A stretch of DNA of 64,000 nucleotides, taken from Shewanella sp. 1CM18E. GTDB taxonomy: Bacteria > Pseudomonadota > Gammaproteobacteria > Enterobacterales > Shewanellaceae. Under the pieces are notes generated by a model. That model made no database searches. It saw only the letters and a program-made list of their open reading frames with translations, and was not told where the DNA came from. The stretch lies in contig NZ_JALNTW010000007.1 in NCBI RefSeq assembly GCF_023161665.1, forward strand, positions 74,016 through 138,015, in the 5' to 3' direction. The position numbers and the translations under genes are program-made. Shown here one piece after another: positions 27,331 to 37,900 of the stretch (position 1 is its first letter; each line of letters starts with the position of its first letter).

Positions 27331-29935
27331 AATCTTGGGCGAAACGTTGCAGTATGCCACCAGCTTCGTAAATAGAGACTTCATCTAGGGTGTCGAGTCT
27401 GCACTTAACTGGGATCTCAACGGTTTCACCATTTCGGCGAGTCATGATCACTGTTAGCAATGCACCCGGCGTTCGCTCGCCATGTACGTCAAAGGTTTCG
27501 GTACCATCAATTTGATAAGTATGGCGGCTGTCACCTTGAGTAAACTCCAGCGGTAATACGCCCATACCTACAAGGTTAGTACGGTGAATACGCTCAAAAC
27601 CTTCGGCTACAATCACTTCAACACCCGCTAGGCGTACACCTTTTGCTGCCCAGTCTCGACTTGAGCCTTGGCCGTAATCTGCACCTGCAATGATGATCAG
27701 CGGTTGCTTGCGCTCCATGTAGGTTTCAATCGCTTCCCACATGCGCGATTCAACACCTTCTGGTTCTATGCGAGCGTAAGAGCCTTGCTTGACTTCAACT
27801 TCACCATTACGGCCAGCTTGGGTCACCATTTCGTTAAACAACTTAGGGTTGGCAAAAGTTGCACGCTGCGCGGTTAAGTGATCGCCGCGGTGGGTAGCGT
27901 ATGAGTTAAAGTCCACCTCTGGTAAGCCCATTTTATGTAAATAGGCACCTGCAGCACTGTCGAGCATAATCGCGTTTGAAGGCGATAGATGATCGGTGGT
28001 GATGTTGTCACCGAGAACCGCTAACGGACGCATGCCTTTCATGGTGCGCTCGCCTGCTAATGCCCCTTCCCAGTATGGCGGACGACGAATATATGTACTT
28101 TGTGGACGCCATTCATATTGAGGATTGGTGTTGGTGCCATATTCAACTTTAATATCAAACATCGGCTCGTACACTTGGCGGAACTGCTCTGGTTTTACGC
28201 TCTGAGCAATAACCGCGTCAATCTCTTCATCTGATGGCCACAAATCTTTGAGTAAAATATCATTGCCGTGTTCGTCTTGGCCTAAGGCGTCTTTTTCAAT
28301 ATCAAAGCGAATCGTACCGGCAATGGCGTAGGCAACCACTAAAGGCGGCGATGCAAGGAACGCTTGCTTGGCGTATGGATGAATACGACCATCGAAGTTA
28401 CGGTTACCACTGAGTACCGCGGTGGCATATAGATCGCGATCGATAACTTCTTGCTGAATAACCGGATCTAATGCGCCGCTCATACCGTTACAGGTAGTAC
28501 ATGCAAAGCCAACGATACCAAAGCCAAGGGCTTCAAGCTCTGGCAGTAGATTGGCATCTTCTAAATACAGTTGCACCGCTTTTGAGCCGGGTGCCAATGA
28601 GGTTTTCACCCAAGGCTTACGGGTTAAGCCTTTAGCATTGGCGTTACGAGCAAGTAGACCAGCAGCAATCACGTTACGTGGATTAGAGGTATTGGTACAA
28701 CTGGTAATGGCGGCAATAATACACGCGCCATCTGGCATTAAGCCTGCTTCTTCTTCCGCTTTGTTAGCATAAGGCGCACTAATGCCCTTTTCTGCTAAGT
28801 CGGCTGTTGATACACGGCGATGCGGGTTAGACGGCCCTGCTATGTTGCGGCCTACACTTGATAAATCAAAACGCAGCACACGCTCATATTCGGCGTCTTT
28901 TAGGCTATCCGCCCACAGGCCTGCTTGTTTAGCATAGGTTTCCACCAGCTTAACTTGCTTGTCGTCACGGCCAGTTAGCTTTAAGTAATCAATGGTTTTT
29001 TCATCGATATAGAACATAGCTGCTGTGGCGCCAAACTCTGGGGTCATGTTAGAGATGGTTGCGCGATCGCCAAGGGTTAAGTTGCTTGCACCTTCGCCAA
29101 AGAATTCAAGATAAGTTGAAACGACTTTTTCGTTACGTAAAAACTCGGTGATTGCCAGTACAATGTCGGTGGCGGTAATGCCGACTTGACGCTCGCCCAC
29201 CAGCTCTACGCCTACAATATCTGGCAAACGCATATAAGATGGTCGGCCTAGCATAACGCTTTCAGCTTCTAAGCCACCTACGCCGATAGCGATGACACCT
29301 AAGGCATCCACGTGCGGTGTGTGGCTGTCGGTGCCAACTAACGTATCAGGAAAGGCTACGCCACCCCGTGCTTGCACAACTGGCGACATTTTCTCTAAGT
29401 TAATTTGATGCATAATGCCGTTACCCGGCTGAATGACATCAATGTTCTCAAACGCAGTTTTGGTCCAATTGATAAAGTGGAATCTATCATCGTTACGTCT
29501 GTCTTCAATGGCGCGGTTTTTTTCAAATGCATCTTTTTCAAAACCAGCATGTTCTACCGCAAGCGAGTGATCCACAATCAACTGGGTCGGCACCACTGGA
29601 TTTACTTTTGAAGGGTCGCCGCCCTTTTCTGCGATAGCATCACGTAAACCGGCTAAATCCACTAGTGCGGTTTGGCCGAGAATATCGTGGCACACCACGC
29701 GTGCAGGATACCAAGGAAAATCTAAATCACGTTTACGTTCAATGATCTGTTTTAGGCTAGCGGTTAATGTGTCTGGCGAGCAGCGACGTACTAAGTTCTC
29801 GGCATAAACACGAGAACAATAAGGCAGCTTGGCGTAAGCACCTGGGCTAATAGCATTCACGGCCGCTTCGGTGTCAAAATAATCAAGCTCGGTATCCGCT
29901 AATGCTTTGCGGTATTGGGTATTTAATTGGGTCAT
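27311..29935 (-). CDS. acnD: 2-methylcitrate dehydratase, Fe/S-dependent (AcnD)
   Basis: About 874 residues of the aconitase A family, AcnD branch. The three 4Fe-4S ligand cysteines are visible in ITSCTNTSNP and ACTTCNGMSG. Other landmarks are GTDSHTPHVDALGVIAIGVGGLEAE, the GDNITTDHLSPSNAI block of domain 4 and GADYGQGSSRDWAAKGVRLAGV. It dehydrates 2-methylcitrate to a 2-methylaconitate isomer and needs PrpF for full function in vivo. The ATG at 29935 follows GGAACGCC; an upstream TTG at 29947 lacks a Shine-Dalgarno. It lies between prpC and prpF, with repeats on both sides. Confidence 0.94.
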   Translation of the reverse strand: MTQLNTQYRKALADTELDYFDTEAAVNAISPGAYAKLPYCSRVYAENLVRRCSPDTLTASLKQIIERKRDLDFPWYPARVVCHDILGQTALVDLAGLRDAIAEKGGDPSKVNPVVPTQLIVDHSLAVEHAGFEKDAFEKNRAIEDRRNDDRFHFINWTKTAFENIDVIQPGNGIMHQINLEKMSPVVQARGGVAFPDTLVGTDSHTPHVDALGVIAIGVGGLEAESVMLGRPSYMRLPDIVGVELVGERQVGITATDIVLAITEFLRNEKVVSTYLEFFGEGASNLTLGDRATISNMTPEFGATAAMFYIDEKTIDYLKLTGRDDKQVKLVETYAKQAGLWADSLKDAEYERVLRFDLSSVGRNIAGPSNPHRRVSTADLAEKGISAPYANKAEEEAGLMPDGACIIAAITSCTNTSNPRNVIAAGLLARNANAKGLTRKPWVKTSLAPGSKAVQLYLEDANLLPELEALGFGIVGFACTTCNGMSGALDPVIQQEVIDRDLYATAVLSGNRNFDGRIHPYAKQAFLASPPLVVAYAIAGTIRFDIEKDALGQDEHGNDILLKDLWPSDEEIDAVIAQSVKPEQFRQVYEPMFDIKVEYGTNTNPQYEWRPQSTYIRRPPYWEGALAGERTMKGMRPLAVLGDNITTDHLSPSNAIMLDSAAGAYLHKMGLPEVDFNSYATHRGDHLTAQRATFANPKLFNEMVTQAGRNGEVEVKQGSYARIEPEGVESRMWEAIETYMERKQPLIIIAGADYGQGSSRDWAAKGVRLAGVEVIVAEGFERIHRTNLVGMGVLPLEFTQGDSRHTYQIDGTETFDVHGERTPGALLTVIMTRRNGETVEIPVKCRLDTLDEVSIYEAGGILQRFAQDFLESST

Positions 29936-29964
29936 AAGGCGTTCCAATTTTGTCGTAATGGTTC

Positions 29965-30046
29965 GAGGTGCTAGAGCGTTCGCAAGCTCACTGCTAAGAC
30001 GCTACGCTTTTAGGTCCTAGGTCCTAATTCCTGAGTTCTAGCTTCT
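29965..30046. repeat. degenerate intergenic repeat upstream of acnD
   Basis: An 80-bp stretch with nested short dyads (GAGCGTTCGCAAGCTC) and a direct repeat TAGGTCC TAGGTCC. It resembles low-grade dispersed repeats common between Shewanella genes. The assignment rests on composition and pattern only. Confidence 0.3.
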
Positions 30047-30103
30047 ATGGCGTTGCAATATTTTCACCCTAACAAAAACGATATTTACAGTAACTTAGAT
30101 AAC

Positions 30104-30130
30104 AAAAGGCAGTATCAACTGCCTTTATCG
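30104..30130 (-). terminator. intrinsic terminator after prpC
   Basis: On the minus strand AAAGGCAGT / ACTGCCTTT forms a 9-bp stem with a 4-nt loop followed by TTGTT. It lies between prpC and acnD, so it could lower expression of acnD-prpF relative to prpBC. Confidence 0.75.
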
Positions 30131-30143
30131 TTATCTACTATGA

Positions 30144-31283
30144 TTATCTTTCACTGATAGGAGTGACTTGACGTGGCTCGCTACCGGTATAGTCTGCGCT
30201 TGGGCGGATAATACGGTTATTTGAGCGCTGCTCCATTACGTGGGCAGCCCAGCCTGTTAGGCGTGAACAAACAAAGATAGGCGTAAATAACTTAGTTGGA
30301 ATGCCCATAAAGTGATATGCAGAAGCATGGAAGAAGTCAGCATTACAGAACAGCTTTTTGGTGTCCCACATAAACTCTTCACAAGCGACTGAGATATCGT
30401 AAAGTGAGGTATCACCAAACTCATGTGCTAGCTTTTCAGACCAAGCTTTGATGATCACGTTACGTGGATCTGACTCGCGGTAAATTGCGTGACCAAAACC
30501 CATGATCTTCTCTTTACGTGCAAGCATGCCTGCCATTTGCTCTTTTGCATCAGCTGGCGATGTGAACTTTTGGATCATATCCATTGCTGCTTCGTTAGCG
30601 CCACCGTGCAGTGGGCCGCGCAATGTACCGATTGCGCCAGTGATACATGAGAACATGTCAGATAGGGTTGATGCACATACACGAGCGGTAAAGGTTGATG
30701 CGTTGAACTCATGCTCAGCGTACAAAATTAGCGACACATCCATTACGCGGCGGTGTTGCTCAGATGGCGCTTTGCCATTTAGTAGGTGTAAAAAGTGACC
30801 ACCAATTGAATCTTCATCAGTCACACAGTCGATTTCAACGCCTTCGTGAGAGAACTTGTACCAGTAACACATAATGGCTGGAAACGCTGCTAGTAAGCGG
30901 TTAGCCGCTTTGTTTTGCTCGCTAAAGTCGTTTTCAGGCTCTAAGTTACCTAAAAAAGAACAACCAGTACGCATCACATCCATTGGGTGAGCGTCAGCTG
31001 GAATCCGTTGTAAGACCTCTTTTAACGCTTTTGGAAGATCGCGCTGAGCGAAAAGCTCAGTTTTATAGTGATCAAGTTGAGTTTGATTAGGTAATTCACC
31101 GTTAAACAGTAAATAGGCCACTTCTTCGAACGATGCGTTATCGGCAAGATCTGCAACGTCATAACCGCAATAGGTTAATCCTGAACCTGACTTACCTACT
31201 GTACATAGGGCTGTTTCTCCGGCGCTTTGTCCGCGTAGACCTGCTCCACTCAGTTTTTTTGAAACATCAGTTTTATCAACCAT
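30144..31283 (-). CDS. prpC: 2-methylcitrate synthase
   Basis: A 379-residue citrate-synthase family protein of the short (PrpC) type. Catalytic blocks are GPLHGGANEAAM (His), KIMGFGHAIYRESDPRN (His and oxaloacetate-binding Arg) and FTPIFVCSRLTGWAAHVMEQ near the C-terminus. It condenses propionyl-CoA with oxaloacetate, the entry step of the methylcitrate cycle. The start follows AGGAAGAG. It is separated from prpB by 181 bp holding a 9-bp hairpin and a plus-strand terminator. Confidence 0.94.
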   Translation of the reverse strand: MVDKTDVSKKLSGAGLRGQSAGETALCTVGKSGSGLTYCGYDVADLADNASFEEVAYLLFNGELPNQTQLDHYKTELFAQRDLPKALKEVLQRIPADAHPMDVMRTGCSFLGNLEPENDFSEQNKAANRLLAAFPAIMCYWYKFSHEGVEIDCVTDEDSIGGHFLHLLNGKAPSEQHRRVMDVSLILYAEHEFNASTFTARVCASTLSDMFSCITGAIGTLRGPLHGGANEAAMDMIQKFTSPADAKEQMAGMLARKEKIMGFGHAIYRESDPRNVIIKAWSEKLAHEFGDTSLYDISVACEEFMWDTKKLFCNADFFHASAYHFMGIPTKLFTPIFVCSRLTGWAAHVMEQRSNNRIIRPSADYTGSEPRQVTPISER

Positions 31284-31306
31284 TGCTCTCTTCCTTTTAT
31301 TTGTTT

Positions 31307-31334
31307 GCCCGTCAGGGTTAACTGCGGGCTTTTT
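31307..31334 (+). terminator. plus-strand terminator between prpB and prpC, antisense to the operon
   Basis: GCCCG-T-CAG / CTG-CGGGC forms a bulged stem with a 6-nt loop and a TTTTT run on the plus strand, that is, against the direction of the prp genes. No plus-strand gene is recognised upstream, so it may block antisense transcription. Confidence 0.6.
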
Positions 31335-31343
31335 ATATTTATT

Positions 31344-31372
31344 ACGTTAGCGCTTATCCATCACGCTAACGT
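31344..31372 (-). promoter_or_regulatory. intercistronic hairpin prpB-prpC
   Basis: A perfect 9-bp stem, ACGTTAGCG / CGCTAACGT, with an 11-nt loop and no T tract on the minus strand. It probably marks the prpB 3' end for processing or stability. Confidence 0.5.
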
Positions 31373-31464
31373 TTGCAAGGTACTGCCTTTTTTATAAATC
31401 TTTGATTGTAAATCGTAATCGATAAACACTTAAGCTATTGATTTTGCGTTCCATTAAACTTGAT

Positions 31465-32343
31465 TTACAGATTTTTGCCTTCAGCAAATAGCTTATCTAG
31501 TTTTTGCTCATAATCGTGGTAACCCAAGTAATCGTATAGATCCATACGGGTTTGCATTGAATCAACAACCGCTTTTTGATCGCCATTTTCTAAAATTGAG
31601 GTGTACACCATCTCAGCTGCTTTATTCATGGCTCTAAAAGCACTTAGCGGATACAGCACCATAGATGCGCCCCACTCGCCTAGTTGCTCTTTATTCCACA
31701 ATTCTGTTTGGCCAAACTCGGTGATATTGGCAAGAATTGGTACATCAAGGGCATCGGCGAATGCACGGTAATGCTCTTCAGTTTTCACTGCTTCTGCAAA
31801 AATGCCGTCAGCGCCCGCTGCAACATAAGCTTTAGCACGGGCAATTGCCGACTCTAGACCTTCTTGAGCAAATGAGTCAGTGCGCGCCATAATGAAAAAG
31901 TCAGGATCTGTGCGAGCATCAACCGCGGCTTTAATGCGATCGACCATCTCTTCGGTAGACACAATCTCTTTGTTTGGACGGTGACCACAGCGCTTTTGCG
32001 CCACTTGATCTTCCATATGCACTGCGGCTGCGCCGGCTTTTTCCATGTCGCGGATAGTTTTAGCAATGTTAAACGCGCCGCCCCAACCTGTGTCGATATC
32101 AACCATTAGCGGTAAGTCACAAGCAGAAGTAATGCGTTGCACGTCAACAATCACATCGTTTAGTGAAGTCATGCCCAAATCTGGTAAGCCGTATGACGCA
32201 TTTGCCACGCCGCCGCCAGAAAGATAGATGGCTTGGTGACCAATCTTTTTCGCCATCATGGCTGAATAAGCATTAATGGTACCGACAATTTGTAGCGGCT
32301 TATTTGCCACTAATGCTTCGCGAAACTTCTTACCTGCGCTCAT
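31465..32343 (-). CDS. prpB: 2-methylisocitrate lyase
   Basis: A 292-residue member of the isocitrate lyase/PEP mutase family. The active-site loop is present as [11 protein letters not shown] (Cys nucleophile region). [12 protein letters not shown] supplies the Mg-binding Asp residues, and [23 protein letters not shown] and NITEFG are family blocks. It splits 2-methylisocitrate to pyruvate and succinate. The start follows AAGGA at 7 nt. It is the first catabolic gene after the regulator. Confidence 0.95.
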   Translation of the reverse strand: MSAGKKFREALVANKPLQIVGTINAYSAMMAKKIGHQAIYLSGGGVANASYGLPDLGMTSLNDVIVDVQRITSACDLPLMVDIDTGWGGAFNIAKTIRDMEKAGAAAVHMEDQVAQKRCGHRPNKEIVSTEEMVDRIKAAVDARTDPDFFIMARTDSFAQEGLESAIARAKAYVAAGADGIFAEAVKTEEHYRAFADALDVPILANITEFGQTELWNKEQLGEWGASMVLYPLSAFRAMNKAAEMVYTSILENGDQKAVVDSMQTRMDLYDYLGYHDYEQKLDKLFAEGKNL

Positions 32344-32492
32344 GGTGTATTCCTTATAGTTATTTGCTTGAAATATCAGCTTTTAAAAGGCGATATTCCA
32401 AGCTCACTGACAATTTTTTTATCTGTTATTAAATATGTTTATCTGTGCCTTACTGTTTTAAACGATTGTAGCGTTAGCAATCGGCTGCAATA

Positions 32493-33161
32493 TCACTGCA
32501 TCGTGTGTTCTAGTTTGTTTTCTATGCTCGATTTTGAGTACAAGATATGACGCCGCATTAGCATTTCAGCCAGCTCGGCGTCACGGTTACAAATGGCCTG
32601 TACTATGTGTTTATGTTCATCAAACGCCGTGGTTACTCGAGGGCCGCTCATACCTAGCTGCACGCGATACATACGTACTAAGTGATAAATGCCATCGAGT
32701 AGCATTGAAATCAGATGCTTATTTTTACTGCCTAAAATTATTCGATAATGAAAATCGACATCGCCCGCCTCTTGATAATATGACTGACCGGATTTAACTT
32801 CGTTGAAGTGGCTGCTTAGCAACGATTGCAGATCGGTTATTTCCTGATCGGTCATATTTAATGCGGCAAGTCTGGCGGCCATACCTTCAAGAGATTCACG
32901 TACTTGATAAAGCTCAAGTAAGCCTTCTGCAGTTAGGCTAACCACTCTGGCGCCAACATTGGCTTTGCGCTCAACTAAATGGCTTGCCTCTAAGCGATTT
33001 ATCGCTTCGCGGATCACTGCACGACTAACACTGTATTTTGTCGACAACTCTGTTTCACTTAACTTTGAGCCCTGCACTATCTCTCCTTCAACTATCTCTT
33101 TACGCAGTTGAAAAAAGGTTTTATCGGCACTAGTAATGGGCTGTTCGTTAAAAAATGTCAT
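32493..33161 (-). CDS. prpR: GntR/FadR-family regulator of the methylcitrate operon
   Basis: About 222 residues. The N-terminal winged helix of the GntR family (about residues 20-75: LRKEIVEGEIVQGSKLSETELSTKYSVSRAVIREAINRLEA) is followed by an all-helical FCD effector domain with metal-type ligands (Asp/His in GDVDFHYRIILGS, HKHIVQAICNRDAELAE). It lies directly upstream of prpB on the same strand. Three copies of TTGTCGACAA, a FadR-type dyad, occur at its promoter and 5' coding region, so autoregulation and control of prpBC-acnD-prpF are likely. The ligand is probably a methylcitrate-cycle intermediate. The start has no strong Shine-Dalgarno; a TTG two codons upstream is possible. Confidence 0.88.
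   Translation of the reverse strand: MTFFNEQPITSADKTFFQLRKEIVEGEIVQGSKLSETELSTKYSVSRAVIREAINRLEASHLVERKANVGARVVSLTAEGLLELYQVRESLEGMAARLAALNMTDQEITDLQSLLSSHFNEVKSGQSYYQEAGDVDFHYRIILGSKNKHLISMLLDGIYHLVRMYRVQLGMSGPRVTTAFDEHKHIVQAICNRDAELAEMLMRRHILYSKSSIENKLEHTMQ
33038..33047. promoter_or_regulatory. intragenic PrpR-type operator copy
   Basis: TTGTCGACAA, a perfect 10-bp palindrome, lies inside the prpR coding region at the codons for Leu-Ser-Thr-Lys, 153 bp from the promoter-proximal operator. It could allow looping or a roadblock. Confidence 0.5.
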
Positions 33162-33189
33162 CGGCAATTTGAATATTAGCGCTTAATGG

Positions 33190-33252
33190 ATTGTCGACAA
33201 TCTAGCCATAATTATATTTATAGTCAACAGTAAACCAACAAATTGTCGACAA
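33190..33252 (-). promoter_or_regulatory. prp promoter with two GntR-type operators
   Basis: On the minus strand TTGACT (33222-33227) and TAGATT (33199-33204), 17 bp apart, form a sigma70-type promoter. ATTGTCGACAAT (33190-33201) overlaps the -10 box. A second TTGTCGACAA (33243-33252) lies upstream of the -35 box. Their centres are 52 bp apart, close to five helical turns. Binding of the GntR-type regulator would occlude the polymerase. Confidence 0.7.
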
Positions 33253-33374
33253 AGTAGGAGTAAAGTCTAAGGGACAGCATGCGCACTTTTTCAGCAAAAA
33301 GGCGCAAAAGGTTTACAGTTTTAGCGGATATTTTGTGCAGGTAGGCACATGTGCATTGAGTCATTTGAAGCACA

Positions 33375-33406
33375 GAAAAAATGCAGCACCTTTCGGTGCT
33401 GCATTG
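33375..33406 (-). terminator. intrinsic terminator of the RND efflux operon
   Basis: On the minus strand AATGCAGCACC / GGTGCTGCATT forms an 11-bp stem with a 4-nt loop and a run of T. It is 29 nt beyond the outer-membrane factor stop. Confidence 0.92.
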
Positions 33407-33434
33407 TTACTCATTCTTCTAACTATAGCTGTTG

Positions 33435-34919
33435 CTATAACATTGAGGATTTAGCTGATGGCGCTATAAGCCAATCTCCCCCGAGGGCTTTGTGCAAACC
33501 TATAGTTAAGTGCGCTGTTTGCAGTTTTGCCGCAACAACTCTGTCTTTCAACATATTTTGTTGACGCTGCGCATCTAGAATCGATAAATAGTCACTTAGG
33601 CCAGCCTTATACAAAGATTTCGCTTTGTTGACCGCATTGGTGGTTTCAGTTTCTGCCTCTGTGACTAATTTTACATACTCTTGGCTATGGCCATAGCCTT
33701 GCAATAAAGTCTCTACTTCACCAAAAGCGGCAATCACCGTATGTTGATACTTAAGCACACTGGCATCAAAGCGAGCTTGTTGCAGATCCACCATGGCATC
33801 GCCTCGACCACCGTCAAACACATTCCAGCTTATGCCTACGCTACCCAACCAAGAAACAGAGCCGCTGCTAAACAGATCGTCGAAATCTTTTGCTAATACG
33901 CCCGGAGCCCCCGTTAAGAACACTTTAGGGTATTGCGCGGCAATTGCAGCGCCTTGCTCTTGATTTAACGCTGCCATTTCACGTTCAGCGATGTTTATAT
34001 CAGGCCTGCGGCTGAGTAGATCAGACGGTAGCCCCGTTGGAATAACACCTTTAAAGCTCGGTAAGTCAGCTACTTGATTAAACCTTTGCGTCACTTGCTT
34101 TGGTGTTTCGCCAAGTAAAATCGCTAGGCGCTGTTTGTGCGCGTTTTCGGCAATATCCAGTTGTGGTACTACCGCTCGAGTGGCAGCCAGCATGGCTTTG
34201 GCCTGCGCTTCATCAAGTTTTGAGCCGTAGCCGCTTTTAACCATCAGCTTGACTAAATCTAATGTGTGTTGTTGATCCGCTACGGTATTGAGCGCTATTT
34301 GCTTACGCTGCTGTGCACCTCGCATTTGTAAATAGTTATGGATAACATCAGAAGTGATTAAAGTGGTTAAGCCTTGGCGCACTATCACCATTTGCTCTTT
34401 ACGAATCGCCGCTGCATTTGCTTGGCGGTCGATACGACCAAACAGATCCGCCTCCCAGGCAATGGTCGCTCCCGCAAAAAAGGCACTGTTATTGTCATCA
34501 ACAAGACCAAGTTCTTGACCCGTTACCGGGTGCGTTGCGGTGATCGCGCCGCCCAATAATGGATCATTATCGCTTATTTGATAATTACCAAAGCCTGCGC
34601 CTAAGTTAACTGTTGGCACTTTAAACGACTCAATTGCACTTTGATAAGACTGCGCCATTTTTATCCGCTCTGCGGCTATTTTTAACGGTATAGATTGGCT
34701 TTGTGCATCCACAACTAGCTTGTTAAGTACCGGATCGTTAAACGCCGTCCACCAAGCATGCTGTTGAGTGCTATTAAGCTGCCCAGCTTGTGTGCCTGCA
34801 GTCCCTTGAAACAAATATTCGCTCTCAAGATTGGTGGTTGGCACTTGATAATCAGGGCCTACTGCACAACCTGATAGCATTAATGCGATAGCTAGTGGCG
34901 CAAATGTCAGGTATTTCAT
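33435..34919 (-). CDS. RND efflux outer-membrane lipoprotein (NodT/OprM family)
   Basis: A 494-residue TolC-superfamily protein with a lipoprotein signal (lipobox LSGC, Cys18, followed by AVGPDY, the usual start of NodT/OprM mature proteins). Two OEP repeats are seen: WEADLFGRIDRQ and the later SWNVFDGGRGDAMVDLQQAR, plus LPSDLLSRRPDINIAEREMAA. It forms the trimeric outer-membrane channel of the pump encoded upstream. Its start overlaps the RND gene stop by ATGA, so translation is coupled. Confidence 0.92.
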   Translation of the reverse strand: MKYLTFAPLAIALMLSGCAVGPDYQVPTTNLESEYLFQGTAGTQAGQLNSTQQHAWWTAFNDPVLNKLVVDAQSQSIPLKIAAERIKMAQSYQSAIESFKVPTVNLGAGFGNYQISDNDPLLGGAITATHPVTGQELGLVDDNNSAFFAGATIAWEADLFGRIDRQANAAAIRKEQMVIVRQGLTTLITSDVIHNYLQMRGAQQRKQIALNTVADQQHTLDLVKLMVKSGYGSKLDEAQAKAMLAATRAVVPQLDIAENAHKQRLAILLGETPKQVTQRFNQVADLPSFKGVIPTGLPSDLLSRRPDINIAEREMAALNQEQGAAIAAQYPKVFLTGAPGVLAKDFDDLFSSGSVSWLGSVGISWNVFDGGRGDAMVDLQQARFDASVLKYQHTVIAAFGEVETLLQGYGHSQEYVKLVTEAETETTNAVNKAKSLYKAGLSDYLSILDAQRQQNMLKDRVVAAKLQTAHLTIGLHKALGGDWLIAPSAKSSML

Positions 34920-37900
34920 AATTGTTGCTCCAAAGCTGGTTGCGGTTCTGGCGTATTAGGTTTGTTGTTGGCATTTTTGTTTACTAGCGCTTTATCTGAA
35001 TTCTTATAAAACAGGCAGTAAAATGCCGGCATGATGAATAACGACAACATGGTAGCTGCAGCTAGTCCGCCGATAATAGTGGCAGCCATTTGATCAAACA
35101 ATCTATCGCTCAGTAAGGGGATCATTCCCAGTGCGGTCGTTAATGCGCCCATAGATATCGCCATGGTACGATTCAAAGTCGCTTCTTGTACTGCTTGTCT
35201 CAATGGCTTGTTTTGACTGCGTTCCAGCTCAATTTGATCCATAAGCACAATACCATTTTTAATGATCATTCCAGCTAGAGTAATTGCGCCAATTAACGCC
35301 ATAAACCCAAAGGGTTTATCCAGTAACAACAAGGTCCAAGTAGCGCCGATAGCAGCTAGCGGCAAGGTAATTAAAATAATGGCTGGCTGCTTAAAACCAT
35401 TAAACATCGCCACCAAAATCACTACCATCATCAGCAAGGCTTTGGGCATTTGGCTCAAAGTGTCGTTAATTGCACGATTCTCATCGTAATACTCTCCGCC
35501 CCATTCAAACGAGTAGCCAGCGGGTAGATTAATCGCCTCGATTTTATCTTTGATCTGATTACGTGCCTCTGCTGGCGTGATATCAAACACGTCTGCTTGA
35601 GCGGTAATAGTCGGCACGCGATTGCGTCGCCAAATCATGCTTTCTTCAGCTTTAAGCTCAAAGCCATCTACAACTTGCCCGAGTGGCACACTGTGAATGC
35701 CGAGTAATGAACGTACAGGTAGGGTTTCGAGGTAACTGAGATCGGCGTTCGCACTTCTAAAGCTAATGGGAATAAGTTGATCGCCTTGGTTTAACGTACC
35801 AATCGTTACGCCTTCTGTTGCGCGCTTAATCGCCAATGCAATATCGGTACGGTTTAACCCTGCTCTGCGTGCCTGCTCTTGGTTAATGATTGGTTCAATC
35901 ACTTTACTGAGTTGACGCCAATCATCGCGGACATATTTAATGTTGGAGTTATCGTTCATGATCACTTGAGCTTGGTCTGACAGCTGATGCAGCACTTGTG
36001 GATCAGGCCCGGTAAACCTTGCTTCAATACTAAATTTATCTTTGGTGGCCAGTTTAAGCGCTCTAAATCTTGGTTCAGCATTAGGAAAGTTCTCTGCAAG
36101 CCATAAGTCGCCGCGCTTGGTTAATTGCTTAATGCCCTCATAATCCTCAACATTAATGACAATTTGACCGTAGCTGGGGTCAAATGGTTCTGGTTCTACA
36201 GTGACAGAAAATCTTGGTGCACTGGCGCCAACATAACTAGAAATAGTCGTCACTTCCGGTTGATTTAGCAGCCATGATTCAATTTTTTTCATATCACTAG
36301 ATGTCTTCTCTATTTTGCTTCCATTAGGTAGCCAGTAGTCAAGAAACACCATAGGTCTATCTGAGCTTGGAATGAAATTGATAGCAACATAGGGTACAGC
36401 AATCGCAGTGATAAGCAGTAAAGGCATAACCAGAGAGATGGCTTTGACTGGGTTAGTGACTGTCCAACCAACTGCAGCTTGATATCGATTTGGCTTAGTG
36501 GTTTGCTGCGCTTTTTTAACATTGGGCTTTATCCATAACCAGCAAAGTAATGGTGTGAGCGTGACTGCAACTATCCATGAGAATAACAGTGACGAGCAGA
36601 TAATAAGAAACACAGAGCTTGCAAACTCACCGGCATCTGTTTGCGAGAATAACACTGGGCTTGACCCCATAATTGCAATCACAGTTGCTGCAAGTAATGG
36701 TTTTGCGGTTTCTTTTACCGAGTCTATTGCAGCTTTTGTACGCTCAATACCCTGATTTAACTTAACCACGAACAGATCGGTGATCACGATTGCGTTATCC
36801 ACCAGCATACCTAGGGCCAAAATAAAGGTGCCTAGTGACACTCGCTGCAGATCAACGCCGGCGATATACATGTAAATCAGCGTCAGTAAAATGGTAAACA
36901 GTAAACTGCCACCCACAATCGTTGCGCTTTTAAAGCCCATAAACACTAACAGGACGGCAAATACAATCACCACACTCTCAAGCAAATTAATCACAAAATC
37001 GGCGATTGACTTCTCTACCTCGTCAGGCTGAAAAGCAATAGTGCCAATTTCAATACCTAACGGTAGCTGTGCTTGATAATCTGCAATAATTTGAGTCAAG
37101 CTTTCACCTAGGCTGACTACATTAATGCCGTCTACAGGGCTGACTGCGAGTGTGATTGCCTCTTGGCCGTTATAACGGCTATAAGTGTTAGCGGGTGTTT
37201 TATAACCTAGGCTTACGTCGGCAATATCACCGAGTCGTAATAGTCCGCTGCTGTATTGGCCTACTCCGCCTTTAATGGTGAGATTTTTTATATCGGTTAC
37301 TGACTTAAAAGCGCTACTTTGATCGACACGTATACGCTCACTGTCGGCGGCAAAGCTACCACTGTCAAAGGTGAGGTTTTGAGTGGCGAGCTGATTGATC
37401 ACTTGTACCGCCGATAAGCCATATTGTGCTAATCGCTCTTCGGGTAAATCGATATATACGGCTTGGCTTTGCACCCCATGCAGCTCAATTTTTTTGATCC
37501 CTGCTACGGTTTTTATACGGCGCTGCAGCTCTTTGGCGTATAGCCTTAGCTCTTCAGGTTGCGCGTTTTCACCGTACACACTAAATAGCATGCCGTAGAC
37601 TTCGCTAAACTCATCTTGGACTATACTAATTTGCGCGGTTGCAGGTAGTGTCAGCTTCACATCATCGACTTTACGCCGTAATAAATCCCACTCCTGTGGG
37701 AGATCTTTTGAGTTCGTCGTCTCTTTTAAATCAATGAAAATCATCGAGCTATCAGGACGTGATAGTGAGCGCAGCTTCCACATTGAGCCCATTTCTTGCA
37801 GTTTAGTCTCAATTTTATCGGTTACCTGTAGTTCAATCTCTTTGGCCGATGCACCTGGATACAAGGTCACGACAACAGCACTTTTAACCGTAAATGCGGG

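Noticed and set aside
31133..31321. 62-codon plus-strand frame antisense to prpC, ending near a plus-strand terminator
   Set aside because: It is the shadow of prpC with no ribosome-binding site; the terminator alone is reported.
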